A stretch of 20,120 bases of DNA from positions 1-20,120 of the forward strand of contig VFMC01000037.1 of assembly GCA_006515795.1 (NCBI GenBank). The letters are read 5' to 3'. The translations under genes and the position numbers were made by a program. This document shows, piece by piece, positions 1 to 8,710 of the stretch (its first letter is position 1; every line of letters starts with the position of its first letter). This DNA comes from Acidimicrobiaceae bacterium. Lineage in GTDB: Bacteria; Actinomycetota; Acidimicrobiia; Acidimicrobiales; Ilumatobacteraceae. The notes beneath the pieces are model-generated. The model worked only from the letters and a program-made list of their open reading frames with translations. It was not told the DNA's origin and ran no database searches.

Positions 1-513
1 GCCTCGGCACGCGACGGCGTGCAGTTGGATGCCGGCGAGGTCAAGGATCACCTCCGCGCCGTCCTGCCCGACGTGATGGTGCCGGCGCACGTGGTCACGC
101 TGGCCGACCTGCCTCACACCCCGAACGGCAAGATCGACCGCAACGGGCTTCCCTCGCTCGCCGAGGTGATGGGGCGCCGGTCGGAGGCAGCGCCGATCGT
201 CGCCGCCGAGAACGATCTCGAGCGCACGGTCTTGACCGTGTGGCAGGAGACTCTCGGCACGCAGCAGATCGGCATCGACGACAACTTCTTCGACATCGGC
301 GGCCACTCGCTGCTCGTCGTGCGCATGCACCGACGCCTCAAAGAGGTGCTCGAGCGTCCGCTTCCGCTCACCGAGCTGTATCGCTACCCGACGATCCGCG
401 GGTTCGCGGCCGCGATGTCGGGCGATCAGCAATCGGCGTCCATGCAGCAGAGCCTCGACCGCGCCTCGCGTCGGCGCGAGAACATGACCGCGCGACGTCG
501 CGTCCGCAGATGA
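1..513 (+). CDS. Non-ribosomal peptide synthetase, C-terminal fragment (end of A domain + PCP)
   Basis: This is the 3' end of an NRPS gene; the reading frame is open at the left edge. The fragment starts in the C-terminal subdomain of an adenylation domain. The A10 motif PNGKIDR (about codons 41-47) carries the Lys that contacts the aminoacyl adenylate. A peptidyl carrier domain follows (about residues 62-135) with DNFFDIGGHSLL; the Ser encoded at 307-309 is the phosphopantetheine site. The protein ends with a Gln/Ser stretch and a strongly basic tail (RRRENMTARRRVRR). There is no C or TE domain after the PCP, so the chain must pass to another protein. The PKS gene starts at or just after this stop codon, so its KS is the obvious acceptor. 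The amino acid selected cannot be read because the A-domain core lies outside the window. Confidence 0.95.
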   Translation, partial: ASARDGVQLDAGEVKDHLRAVLPDVMVPAHVVTLADLPHTPNGKIDRNGLPSLAEVMGRRSEAAPIVAAENDLERTVLTVWQETLGTQQIGIDDNFFDIGGHSLLVVRMHRRLKEVLERPLPLTELYRYPTIRGFAAAMSGDQQSASMQQSLDRASRRRENMTARRRVRR

Positions 514-530
514 CGGGAGATCACGATCAC

Positions 531-3500
531 ATGTCTGCCAACTCCAACGCCAACTCCAGCGACAACGCCAGCGACAACGACAACGCCGCGGCCAACGACA
601 ACGACATCGCCATCGTCGGCATGGCGGCCAGGCTGCCCGGGGCACGAACGCCATCGGAGTACTGGACCAACCTGTGCGACGGTGTCGAGAGCGTGCGCTT
701 CTACACCGAGGACGAGCTCCTGGCAGCGGGCGTCAAGCGAGACGTGCTGCTGCGGCCGAACTACGTGCGGGCCGGGTCACCGCTGCAACGGATGGACCTC
801 TTCGACGCCGAGTTCTTCGGGTTCTCGCCGAAGGAAGCGGCGATCATGGATCCGCAACACCGCCAGTTCCTCGAGACTTGCTGGGAGGCACTCGAGGACG
901 CCGCGCACGTGCCGGAGAGCTTCGAGGGCTCGGTCGGGATCTTTGCCGGGTGCGGGATGGGCAGCTACTTCGTGTTCAACCTGCTCACCAATGCCGAGCT
1001 GGTGCGCAGCGTCGGCCTGTTCCTGCTGCGTCACACCGGAAACGACAAAGACTTCTTGAGCACGCGGGTCAGCTACCTGCTCGATCTGCAGGGTCCGTCG
1101 ATAAACGTCCAAACGGCCTGCTCCACCTCACTCGTCGCCGCACACCTCGCCTGCCAGCACCTGCTGTCGGGCGAGTGCGACATGGCCCTCGCCGGCGGTG
1201 TCACCATCGAGATCCCCCATGGTCGTGGCTATCACTACGAAGAGGGCGAGGTTCTCTCGCCGGACGGACACTGTCACGCCTTCGACCACCGCTCGGCCGG
1301 CACGATCTTCGGGAGCGGCTCCGGCGTGGTCGTGCTGCGTCGCCTGCAGGACGCGATCGACGACGGTGATCGCATCTATGCCGTCATCAAGGGCACCGCG
1401 GTCAACAACGACGGATCGCAGAAGGTCGGATACCTCGCGCCATCGGTCGACGGTCAAGCCGCCTGCATCGCCGAGGCGCTCGCCGTGGCCGACGTCGGCG
1501 CCGAGACGGTGAGCTACGTGGAGTGCCACGGTACCGGCACCGCGATGGGCGACCCGATCGAGGTGGCAGCGCTCACCCAGGCGTTCCGTGAGAGCACCGA
1601 CAAGGTCGGGTTCTGCGGCATCGGCAGTGTGAAGACCAACATCGGTCACCTCGACACGGCCGCCGGTGTGGCCAGCCTCATCAAGGCGTCGCTGGCGCTG
1701 CAGCACGGTCAACTTCCACCAAGCCTCAACTACGAGGCGCCGAACCCGCGGATCGACTTCGACGACAGCCCCTTCTACGTCAACGCCTCGCTGCAGAAGT
1801 GGAAGCCGGAAGCCGGTATCCGCCGCGCCGGAGTGAACTCGCTGGGAGTCGGCGGTACCAACGCGTTCGCGATCCTGGAGGAGGCGCCCGCCAGGGAGAG
1901 CACGCCCAGCACGCTGCCCTGGCAGTTGCTCGCGCTCAGCGGCCGCAACCGAGCGGCACTCGACGACAACGCCCGCAACCTCGCCACGCACCTGCGCAGT
2001 CATCCCGAGCTCGACCTCGGCGACGTGTCGTCGACGTTGCTGCGCGGTCGGCGCCACTTCAGCGAACGACGAGTAGTGGTGGCCCGCGACACCGAGGAGG
2101 CGATTGCACTGCTCGAGGGCGCCGACCCGCGACGGGTGTACACCCACACGGCGGCAACCGAGCAGCACAAGATCGCGTTCATGTTCCCCGGTGGTGGCTC
2201 GCAGTATCCGCGGATGGCCATCGATCTGTACGACACCGAACCGGAGTTCCAGCGCCACCTCGACGAGGGTCTTCGTCTCCTGCAGGCCGACCACGGCATC
2301 GATCTGCGCCCGACCCTGTTCTGTGCCCCGGCCGAAGTGGTCAAGGCGAGTGCCGATCTGGAGTGGCCGTCGATGCAGCTGCCGGCCATCTTCATCGTCG
2401 AGTACGCGCTTGCCCAGATGCTGATCGCCAGGGGGCTCGTGCCAACGGCCCTGGTCGGGCACAGCGTTGGCGAGAACACCGCGGCGTGCCTGTCGGGCAC
2501 GATGAGCTTTCGAGACTGCCTCGGCCTGGTCGTCCTGCGCGGGCAGTTGACCGACCGCGCCGTGGGCGGCCTGCTGGCGGTGCCGCTCACCGGAGACGAG
2601 CTGCAGCCGCTGCTCGATGAACTAGGTCTCGACCTGGCGGCAGCAAACGCCCCCGACCTCTCGGTCGCTTCCGGCGCTGCTGAAGCCCTGTCGCGGCTCG
2701 AGGCGCGCTTGTCCGAGATGGGTGTCGAGGCACATCGGGTGAAGATCAACGTTGCCGCACACAGCCGCATCCTCGATCCTGTGCTCGACGAGTTCCGTGC
2801 CTACCTGAGCTCGATCACGCTCAGCAAGCCGACCATCCCGTGGGTGTCGAATCGCACCGGCACCTGGATCACGAGCGAACAGGCCACCGACCCGCAGTAC
2901 TGGGTCGAGCACCTACGTCACACCGTGCGCTTCGCCGACTGCATCACCACCCTGGCCGCCGAGCCCGGACGGGTGATGCTCGAAGTGGGTCCTGGCAAGA
3001 CGCTGTCGTCACTCGCCAAGATGAACCCTGCGGTCAAGCCACAGCATGCGGCGCTGCCGGTGCTGCGCCATGCCGACGAAGTGGTGCCCGACGACGCGTT
3101 CCTGCTCGGACTGGTCGGCCGGTTGTGGGCAATCGGAGGCGAGCTCGACGTGCAACGGCTGTTCGGCGACGAGCAGCGCAACCGCGTCGGCCTGCCCACC
3201 TATGCCTTCCAGAGCCAGCGCTACTTCATCGAACCCGGTACCCGGTCAGACGTCGAGCACGAGTCGGGTGACGTGCTGGTCGACAAGGAGTCCGACCCGT
3301 CGGCATGGTTCTGGGAGCCGGTGTGGCGGCGGCGCGATGTCGAAGACCCCATCGACGATCGCCTGTGCTACTTGGTGATCGCCGACGCGGTCGGTGCGGC
3401 CGACATGGTCGTCGAGCGCCTCCGTGCCGCCGGCAACGCCGTGGTCGTGCTCCGCACCGGCGACAGCTACAGCGTGATCTCGCCCGATGAGTATCGGTTC

Positions 3501-6500
3501 TCGCCCGAGCAGGGACGCGACGGTTACGACTTGTTGCTCCGCGATCTCGCCAACGCCGGCCGCACGCCCGATCGTGTCATCCACCTCGGGCTGCTCACCG
3601 ACGTCGAGACCTACCGTGGCGGGTCGAGCTTCTTCCACCGCAACCAGGAGCTCGGGTTCTACAGCTTGCTGTTCCTTGCCCAAGCATGGGCCGCCGACGG
3701 CGTGCGGCGCCCGCTGCACGTGCTGATGGGCACCGTTGGAGCGCAGCGCGTGCACGACTCCGACCAGGTGCCGTGGCCGGAGCAGGCGACGGTGCTCGGG
3801 CCGGCGATGGTCATCCCACGCGAGCTCGCTGATGTCACCGTGTCGTGCATCGACATCGATCCAGCCGATCTCGCCGCGCTCCGCACGACGCGCACCAGGG
3901 TGCGCACCAGGGCGCGCTCTGCCAGGTCATCGTCGCGTGCCCAGGCGGAGCAGCTGGTCGAGGCACTGGTTGTCGAGGCGCAGGCACGCCCCAACTGCGA
4001 TGCCGTGGCGCTTCGCGGAACCGAACGGTTCCTCCACGACCTGAGACGGGCGCGAGTGCCCGAACCAACGGTTTCCACCAGCGATTCTCTGCCGCTGCGC
4101 GACGGTGGTGTGGTGCTGCTCACCGGTGGTCTGGGTGGGATCGCGCTCACAGTCGCGGAGCAGTTGGCGCGGACGCGATCGGCCAAGCTCGTGCTGCTCA
4201 GCCGCTCGGGGCTTCCCGACAGCGACACCTGGGACGACATCGTGCGCAAGCTCGGATCCGGGCACCCGCTGTCGAAGCGGATCGCCGCGGTCCGGCATCT
4301 GGAGTCGGCCGGTAGCGAGGTGATGGTGGTGGCCGGCGATGTCGCCGACGTCGAACGTATGCGGCAGGTCCTCGCCGAGGTCCGTGCCCGATTCGGCGCT
4401 CTGCACGGCGTCGTCCATGCCGCCGGAGTGGTGCGCGACAACCTCCTCGCCGTGAAGCAGCAGGGCGAGGTGGAAGACGTCTTCTCGCCGAAGGTTGCCG
4501 GCACGCTGGTGCTCGACGAGCTCACCCGCGGCCTCGACCTCGACATGTTCGTCGTGTTCTCGTCGACCAGCACCGTCTCGGCGCCGGTCGGCCAAGTCGA
4601 CTACGTGGCTGCCAACGCCTTCCTCGACGCGTTCGTCCAGGCCCGTCACGGCAGGTCGCGGACCCGGTTCCTCGCCATCGACTGGGGGATCTGGAACGAG
4701 GTCGGCATGGCGGCCGAGGCTGCTTCGCGGATGACCGACGGCGGCGGCGATGTCTCGGTGCCTTGCATCCACCCTTGGTTCGATCATCGGTCGACCACCG
4801 AGCGGGGCGTGCACGAGCTCACGTCGCGCTGGAGCCCAGACACCGACTGGATGCTCGACGAGCATCGTACCGGCGCCGGCTACCTCGAGATCGCCCGTGG
4901 GGCGCTGCTCGAGGTCGGCATCGATCGGGCATTCGAGATGCACGATCTGATCTTCTTCCGGCCGCTGGCGATCCACGATACGACGGTGCGCGAGGTGCGC
5001 ACCAGGCTGACGCCGATCGACAACGGTTACACCCTCGAGCTGCTCGAGCGGGTTTCGATCGACAATCCCACGAGCGAGGCCGGCAGCGGCGGCCACCGCG
5101 ACGGCTGGCGCCGCACCGGCCAGTGCACCCTCTTGCTGCTGGGCCAGAAGCCGCAGCGATCGGTCGATCTCGCAGCAGTCGAGGCCCGATGCCCGAAGCG
5201 CGGCCCACGCCACTCTAAGCAGGAGGACCACCTGCTGTTCGGTCCTCGCTGGCAGGTCGTCGAGCACGCGTCGTACGGCGCCGGCGAAGCGGTCGCCCAT
5301 CTTCGGCTGCCGGAAGCGGCAGCCGGTGATCTCGATGTGATCGGTCTTCATCCGGCGCTCATCGACCTCGGCACCGGCTTCGCGATGGACCTCATCGCCG
5401 GCTACACGGGCGAGGTGTTGTGGGTGCCGATCGGCTACGAGCGCATCCGCGTGCACGCTCATCTACCGCAACAGATCGTGTCGGTCGTCACCGTTCGACC
5501 GGGGAGCAGCGAAGCCTCCGGTTTCGCGCGCTTCGACATCACGCTCACCGATCCCGCCGGGCGGGTCCTGGTCGAAGTCGACGAGTTCAGCATCAAACGG
5601 CTCGACGGACCGATCGACTTGACCCCTGGTGGAGCTGCATCGGCCGATGATGTGCAGTTCGACATCGACGTCCACAGCGACCGCCACCTGTCGAAGTCCG
5701 AGCTGGTGTTCCAGCACACGCTGCGCCAAGGGATCCTGCCCGACGAGGGCGGTGCCGCATTCGAGCGTGTTCTCGGTGGCTATCGCGGTCCGCAGGTGGT
5801 GATCAGTTCGATCGACCTGCCGGCGCTGGTCGCCCAGACAGCTGCGGCCGCGCAGGCGCAGACTCGCCCGGTCTCGGGGGAAGATGGCGCTTCGTTCGCC
5901 CGCCCCGAGCTCGACTCGGAGTACGTTGCCCCGCGAGATGGCGTGGAGGAAGCGCTCGCCGAGATGTGGCAGGAGCTGCTCGGCGTGAGCCAGGTCGGGG
6001 TGCTCGACAGCTTCTTCGATCTCGGTGGGCACAGCCTGATCGCCGTCAGGTTGTTCTCGAAGGTGCGCAAGGCCTTTGCGGTCGACTTCCCGATCTCGGT
6101 GCTGTTCGAAGCGCCGACGGTCGCCGCGTGCGCCGACCTGATCAAGGCCGCGATCGGCGAATCGGGAGTATCGGATGGCGATGGGGTGGAACCCGAGCGC
6201 ATCGCCAGGCAAAGGTTCTCCTACCTGGTGCCGATGCATCAGGGTGGCGGGGGCGTGAACCTTCCGTTCTTCCTCGTGGCCGGCATGTTCGGCAACGTGC
6301 TCAACCTTCGTCACCTCGCCAACCAGATCGGCACCGATCGGCAGTTCTACGGCATCCAGGCCCGCGGCCTGTTCGGTGGCGCCGACCCGCACGAGACGTT
6401 CGAGGAGATGGCCGCCGACTACCTCCAGGAAGTGCGTGCCGTCCAACCACACGGGCCGTATCTGTTCGGGGGCTTCTCCGGCGGCGGCTACGCCGCACTG

Positions 6501-7061
6501 GAGATGGCCAGGCAGCTGCGCGAGGTGGGCGAGGAGACCATCTTGCTCGTGCTGCTCGACACGCCCCTACCCACCGGTCCGTCGATGACCAAGGTCGAAA
6601 AGGCACGGTTCCACCTGCAGAACCTTCGTGCCGACGGCATCCGCTATCCCACCGCGTGGCTCCGCGGCCGGCTGCGTTGGGCGCGCACCGTGCACCGCCG
6701 TCGGCTCGGGATCGTCGACGAGTCGGCCGAAGGGGCGCTGCACTCGTCGGAGATCGAGGCGGCCTTCTACCGGGCGCTGTCGCGCTACGACACGCGCCGC
6801 CACGACGGTGTGATCAGCCTGTTCCGCCCGAAGCTCGCCATCGCCAACGTCTTTGGTCCCGACAGGATGATCGACCTCGGCAAGAGGTTTCTCTATCCCG
6901 ACAACGGGTGGACGCCGTTCTGCGATCGTGTCGACGTGTTCGAGGTGCCCGGCACTCACGACAGCATGGTGCTCGAACCGAACGTGCGAGTGCTCGCGGC
7001 GCGCATCAGGACCGAGATCGACGCCGCCGAACGATCGGCCATGTCGCTCAGCAACCCGTGA
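531..7061 (+). CDS. Type I polyketide synthase, single module KS-AT-KR-DH-ACP-TE
   Basis: A modular PKS of about 2176 aa that would extend the upstream NRPS-bound chain by one ketide unit and release it. KS (about 25-450) has Cys197 in TACSTS, His333 in HGTGT and His373 in NIGHL. AT (about 547-840) has the nucleophile Ser645 in GHSVGE; the specificity site reads VAAHS (741-745), which I would guess favours malonyl-CoA. A KR structural half (about 925-1100) precedes the KR Rossmann motif TGGLGG (from 1198) and catalytic Tyr1358. DH follows (about 1410-1660) with His1445 and Asp1612. ACP has Ser1835 in LGGHSL. TE has Ser1983 in GFSGGG, Asp2010 and His2143. DH after KR is not the usual order. 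The DH His motif lacks about ten residues. I chose ATG 531 because GGAG lies 11 nt upstream; ATG 510 overlaps the NRPS stop as ATGA and is an alternative (2183 aa). Confidence 0.95.
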   Translation: MSANSNANSSDNASDNDNAAANDNDIAIVGMAARLPGARTPSEYWTNLCDGVESVRFYTEDELLAAGVKRDVLLRPNYVRAGSPLQRMDLFDAEFFGFSPKEAAIMDPQHRQFLETCWEALEDAAHVPESFEGSVGIFAGCGMGSYFVFNLLTNAELVRSVGLFLLRHTGNDKDFLSTRVSYLLDLQGPSINVQTACSTSLVAAHLACQHLLSGECDMALAGGVTIEIPHGRGYHYEEGEVLSPDGHCHAFDHRSAGTIFGSGSGVVVLRRLQDAIDDGDRIYAVIKGTAVNNDGSQKVGYLAPSVDGQAACIAEALAVADVGAETVSYVECHGTGTAMGDPIEVAALTQAFRESTDKVGFCGIGSVKTNIGHLDTAAGVASLIKASLALQHGQLPPSLNYEAPNPRIDFDDSPFYVNASLQKWKPEAGIRRAGVNSLGVGGTNAFAILEEAPARESTPSTLPWQLLALSGRNRAALDDNARNLATHLRSHPELDLGDVSSTLLRGRRHFSERRVVVARDTEEAIALLEGADPRRVYTHTAATEQHKIAFMFPGGGSQYPRMAIDLYDTEPEFQRHLDEGLRLLQADHGIDLRPTLFCAPAEVVKASADLEWPSMQLPAIFIVEYALAQMLIARGLVPTALVGHSVGENTAACLSGTMSFRDCLGLVVLRGQLTDRAVGGLLAVPLTGDELQPLLDELGLDLAAANAPDLSVASGAAEALSRLEARLSEMGVEAHRVKINVAAHSRILDPVLDEFRAYLSSITLSKPTIPWVSNRTGTWITSEQATDPQYWVEHLRHTVRFADCITTLAAEPGRVMLEVGPGKTLSSLAKMNPAVKPQHAALPVLRHADEVVPDDAFLLGLVGRLWAIGGELDVQRLFGDEQRNRVGLPTYAFQSQRYFIEPGTRSDVEHESGDVLVDKESDPSAWFWEPVWRRRDVEDPIDDRLCYLVIADAVGAADMVVERLRAAGNAVVVLRTGDSYSVISPDEYRFSPEQGRDGYDLLLRDLANAGRTPDRVIHLGLLTDVETYRGGSSFFHRNQELGFYSLLFLAQAWAADGVRRPLHVLMGTVGAQRVHDSDQVPWPEQATVLGPAMVIPRELADVTVSCIDIDPADLAALRTTRTRVRTRARSARSSSRAQAEQLVEALVVEAQARPNCDAVALRGTERFLHDLRRARVPEPTVSTSDSLPLRDGGVVLLTGGLGGIALTVAEQLARTRSAKLVLLSRSGLPDSDTWDDIVRKLGSGHPLSKRIAAVRHLESAGSEVMVVAGDVADVERMRQVLAEVRARFGALHGVVHAAGVVRDNLLAVKQQGEVEDVFSPKVAGTLVLDELTRGLDLDMFVVFSSTSTVSAPVGQVDYVAANAFLDAFVQARHGRSRTRFLAIDWGIWNEVGMAAEAASRMTDGGGDVSVPCIHPWFDHRSTTERGVHELTSRWSPDTDWMLDEHRTGAGYLEIARGALLEVGIDRAFEMHDLIFFRPLAIHDTTVREVRTRLTPIDNGYTLELLERVSIDNPTSEAGSGGHRDGWRRTGQCTLLLLGQKPQRSVDLAAVEARCPKRGPRHSKQEDHLLFGPRWQVVEHASYGAGEAVAHLRLPEAAAGDLDVIGLHPALIDLGTGFAMDLIAGYTGEVLWVPIGYERIRVHAHLPQQIVSVVTVRPGSSEASGFARFDITLTDPAGRVLVEVDEFSIKRLDGPIDLTPGGAASADDVQFDIDVHSDRHLSKSELVFQHTLRQGILPDEGGAAFERVLGGYRGPQVVISSIDLPALVAQTAAAAQAQTRPVSGEDGASFARPELDSEYVAPRDGVEEALAEMWQELLGVSQVGVLDSFFDLGGHSLIAVRLFSKVRKAFAVDFPISVLFEAPTVAACADLIKAAIGESGVSDGDGVEPERIARQRFSYLVPMHQGGGGVNLPFFLVAGMFGNVLNLRHLANQIGTDRQFYGIQARGLFGGADPHETFEEMAADYLQEVRAVQPHGPYLFGGFSGGGYAALEMARQLREVGEETILLVLLDTPLPTGPSMTKVEKARFHLQNLRADGIRYPTAWLRGRLRWARTVHRRRLGIVDESAEGALHSSEIEAAFYRALSRYDTRRHDGVISLFRPKLAIANVFGPDRMIDLGKRFLYPDNGWTPFCDRVDVFEVPGTHDSMVLEPNVRVLAARIRTEIDAAERSAMSLSNP
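540..608 (+). repeat. Low-complexity Asn/Asp/Ser codon run at the PKS N-terminus
   Basis: About 69 bases are built almost entirely from aac, gac, agc and gcc codons. They encode a polar, acidic tail (SSDNASDNDNAAANDND) just before the KS begins at DIAIVG. It looks like slippage-expanded simple sequence. It occupies the place where a docking element is expected in a PKS that accepts a chain from an NRPS, and its acidity is opposite to the basic C-terminal tail of that NRPS. Confidence 0.7.
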
Positions 7062-7714
7062 ACGAACGGGTGGTGGCGGAAGCCGAACCAGGTGAGGTCG
7101 CGGAGCTGCTGGCGGCGCTGCGGGCGATTGCCCCGCCGGGTGTCGACGTGGGGGCGATGCCGATCTCGGCGGAGCACGAGGCAACCTTGCACCCCGGCGA
7201 GCTCGAGCTCGTGGCGTCGGCGGTACCTCGCCGCCGGCGCGAGTTCGCGACCGGGCGGGCGCTGCTCCGCGCGATGCTCGGCACCGCCGCGCCGGTACTG
7301 GTGCTCACTTCGCGAGCCCCGGCGTTGCCCGTCGGCGTCGTCGCGTCGCTCGCCCACGACGGCGACATGGCGGTCGTCGTGATCGGTGCGGGGTCGGCGA
7401 TCTCGGCGCTCGGTGTCGATCTCGAGCCGATCGGCGCGGTCGGCGAGGCGGAGGCTCGCGTGGTGGTGCGCGCCGACGAAGCGGGCCTCGATCCGACGCT
7501 CGCGTTCGTAGCCAAGGAGGCTGCATACAAGGCTTGGAGCAACTCGGGAGGTGGGCTTCTCGACCACCACGACGTCAGGATCACCTGCGCTGCGGGTGTC
7601 TTGCCGGCAGCGTTCTCGGCCGAGATCGTGGCTGGCGGGGCAACAGTTCACGGAATGCTCACGCGCACGTCTACTCGGTGGCTCGCCGTGGCTGCCGTCG
7701 ATGCGCCACGATGA
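7058..7714 (+). CDS. 4'-phosphopantetheinyl transferase (EntD/Sfp type)
   Basis: This 218-aa protein should transfer phosphopantetheine from CoA to the carrier-domain serines of the NRPS and PKS, releasing 3',5'-ADP. The family signatures are visible: GVDLE (Asp121 and Glu123, Mg/CoA binding) and AKEAAYK (Lys153, Glu154, Lys158). An RRREFATGRALLR segment nearer the N-terminus is typical of the EntD-like subgroup. GTG 7058 overlaps the PKS stop as GTGA, implying translational coupling; GTG 7070 is a weaker alternative. The family is certain from the motifs. That it serves this particular cluster is inferred from the overlap. It may also serve other synthases in the cell. Confidence 0.93.
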   Translation: MNERVVAEAEPGEVAELLAALRAIAPPGVDVGAMPISAEHEATLHPGELELVASAVPRRRREFATGRALLRAMLGTAAPVLVLTSRAPALPVGVVASLAHDGDMAVVVIGAGSAISALGVDLEPIGAVGEAEARVVVRADEAGLDPTLAFVAKEAAYKAWSNSGGGLLDHHDVRITCAAGVLPAAFSAEIVAGGATVHGMLTRTSTRWLAVAAVDAPR

Positions 7715-7719
7715 GGGGC

Positions 7720-8547
7720 ATGCGACTGCTGCTCACCAACGACGACGGCATCGACTCGGTCGGACTGCACATCCTGGCCAGGGCGATGAAACGACACGGG
7801 CAGGTCGTGATCGTGGCTCCCGACCGTGAGTACTCCGGGGCCGGCGCGGCCCTCGGTGCCTTGCACCTGATGCAGCCCGAGGCACATCGCACCGCGGTGG
7901 AAGGGATCGACGAGGCCTGGGCGATCACCGGTCCGCCGGCACTGTGCGTGATGTTCGGCCGGCTCGGCGCCTTCGGAGCACCGTTCGACCTGATCGTGTC
8001 GGGGATCAACCCAGGGGCCAACGTCGGCCGATCGGTGTACCACTCCGGCACGATCGGCGCCGCGCTGAGCGGCCGCAACGGGGGGATCTCCGGCGTGGCG
8101 GTGAGCCAGGCGGTGACCGGCTTCGGCATCGAAGGGCAGGGCTGGGACGAGATGCTGATCGGCCAGAAGTGGCACACCGCTGCTGCCGTCGCCGACGCGT
8201 TCGTCGAGGGCCTCATCGCCGATCTGCCGGAAGATCCGGTGGTGGTGAACCTCAACGTGCCGAACGTGGAGGTCGGCGAGATCTCCGGGTGGAGCCACGC
8301 TGCTGTCGGCCTCGAGCCGCCGCGCAAGGTGTCGTCGGCCACGCTGCATCCGCGAGAGGGTCACGACGGCACGTTCCTCGTCAAGATGACTTGGGGTGAC
8401 GCGGTCGAACTGCCGGCGCACACCGACGGCGGGATGGTGGAGGACGGCAAGGTCTCGGTCACCTACCTGAGCCGGCTCGAGGCGACGGGTCGCGCCGATC
8501 TCGATCGGGCCGAGTCGGCCCTGTCCACCCTCGTGCCCCGCCTCTGA
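7720..8547 (+). CDS. surE: 5'/3'-nucleotidase SurE
   Basis: A SurE-family metal-dependent phosphatase of 275 aa that removes phosphate from nucleoside 5'- and 3'-monophosphates. The N-terminus MRLLLTNDDG has the two metal-binding Asp at positions 8 and 9, and Ser39 lies in DREYSGAG. The conserved Asn lies in VSGINPGANVG (Asn97) and is followed by YHSGTIGAA. With the start at ATG 7720 the numbering D8, D9, S39 equals that of characterised SurE proteins, so I preferred it. ATG 7711 overlaps the previous stop as ATGA and would add three residues. The gene sits at the end of the NRPS/PKS operon and is probably co-transcribed. It is normally a housekeeping gene, so its place here may be incidental or may relate to nucleotide by-products of the transferase. 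Confidence 0.95.
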   Translation: MRLLLTNDDGIDSVGLHILARAMKRHGQVVIVAPDREYSGAGAALGALHLMQPEAHRTAVEGIDEAWAITGPPALCVMFGRLGAFGAPFDLIVSGINPGANVGRSVYHSGTIGAALSGRNGGISGVAVSQAVTGFGIEGQGWDEMLIGQKWHTAAAVADAFVEGLIADLPEDPVVVNLNVPNVEVGEISGWSHAAVGLEPPRKVSSATLHPREGHDGTFLVKMTWGDAVELPAHTDGGMVEDGKVSVTYLSRLEATGRADLDRAESALSTLVPRL

Positions 8548-8560
8548 CTGTCCCCACGCA

Positions 8561-8639
8561 CCCCCTCCACCCGAGTCGCACCCCTCCACCCGAGTCGCAG
8601 CCCCTCCACCCGAGTCGCAGCCCCTCACCCGAGTCGCAG
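8561..8639. repeat. Four tandem copies of a 20-bp repeat
   Basis: Four head-to-tail copies lie in the 163-bp gap between the convergent surE and NlpC/P60 genes. Units are at 8561-8580, 8581-8600, 8601-8620 and 8621-8639. Copies 2 and 3 are identical (cccctccacccgagtcgcag). Copy 1 differs only at its edges and copy 4 lacks one base. There are no spacers, so it is not a CRISPR. The array ends 13 bases after the surE stop at its left-hand side and could affect the 3' end of the surE transcript. Otherwise it looks like a slippage-generated minisatellite. Confidence 0.9.
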
Positions 8640-8679
8640 CGGGACGGGCGAGGGTTTCGGCGCACCCAGGTGGCCGCCG

Positions 8680-8691
8680 GCGACTCGGGTG
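8680..8691. repeat. Inverted 12-bp copy of the tandem-repeat core
   Basis: gcgactcgggtg at this site is the exact reverse complement of cacccgagtcgc, the core of every unit in the tandem array at 8561-8639. Any unit could pair with it to form a 12-bp GC-rich stem. With the last unit (8627-8638) the loop would be 41 nt. The stem would lie between two convergent genes, where a bidirectional transcript end is expected. No T-tract follows, so a standard intrinsic terminator is not shown. Confidence 0.6.
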
Positions 8692-8710
8692 CCGCTCGAC
8701 GGCGACGGGC

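Noticed and set aside
1560..1690. Possible second carrier or trans-acting site in the KS/AT linker
   Set aside because: Only the standard KS His and post-KS linker are present; no DSL/GGHS-like carrier motif.
1128..2462. Long - strand ORF of 444 codons inside the PKS
   Set aside because: It lies opposite the KS/AT coding sequence, shows no recognisable domain, and is the usual antisense shadow of GC-rich coding DNA.
3927..5462. Long - strand ORF of 511 codons inside the PKS
   Set aside because: Antisense shadow of the KR/DH region; composition is biased to Arg, His, Val and Asp with no family motif.
8561..8639. CRISPR array
   Set aside because: The 20-bp units are directly head to tail with no spacers, and no cas gene is present.
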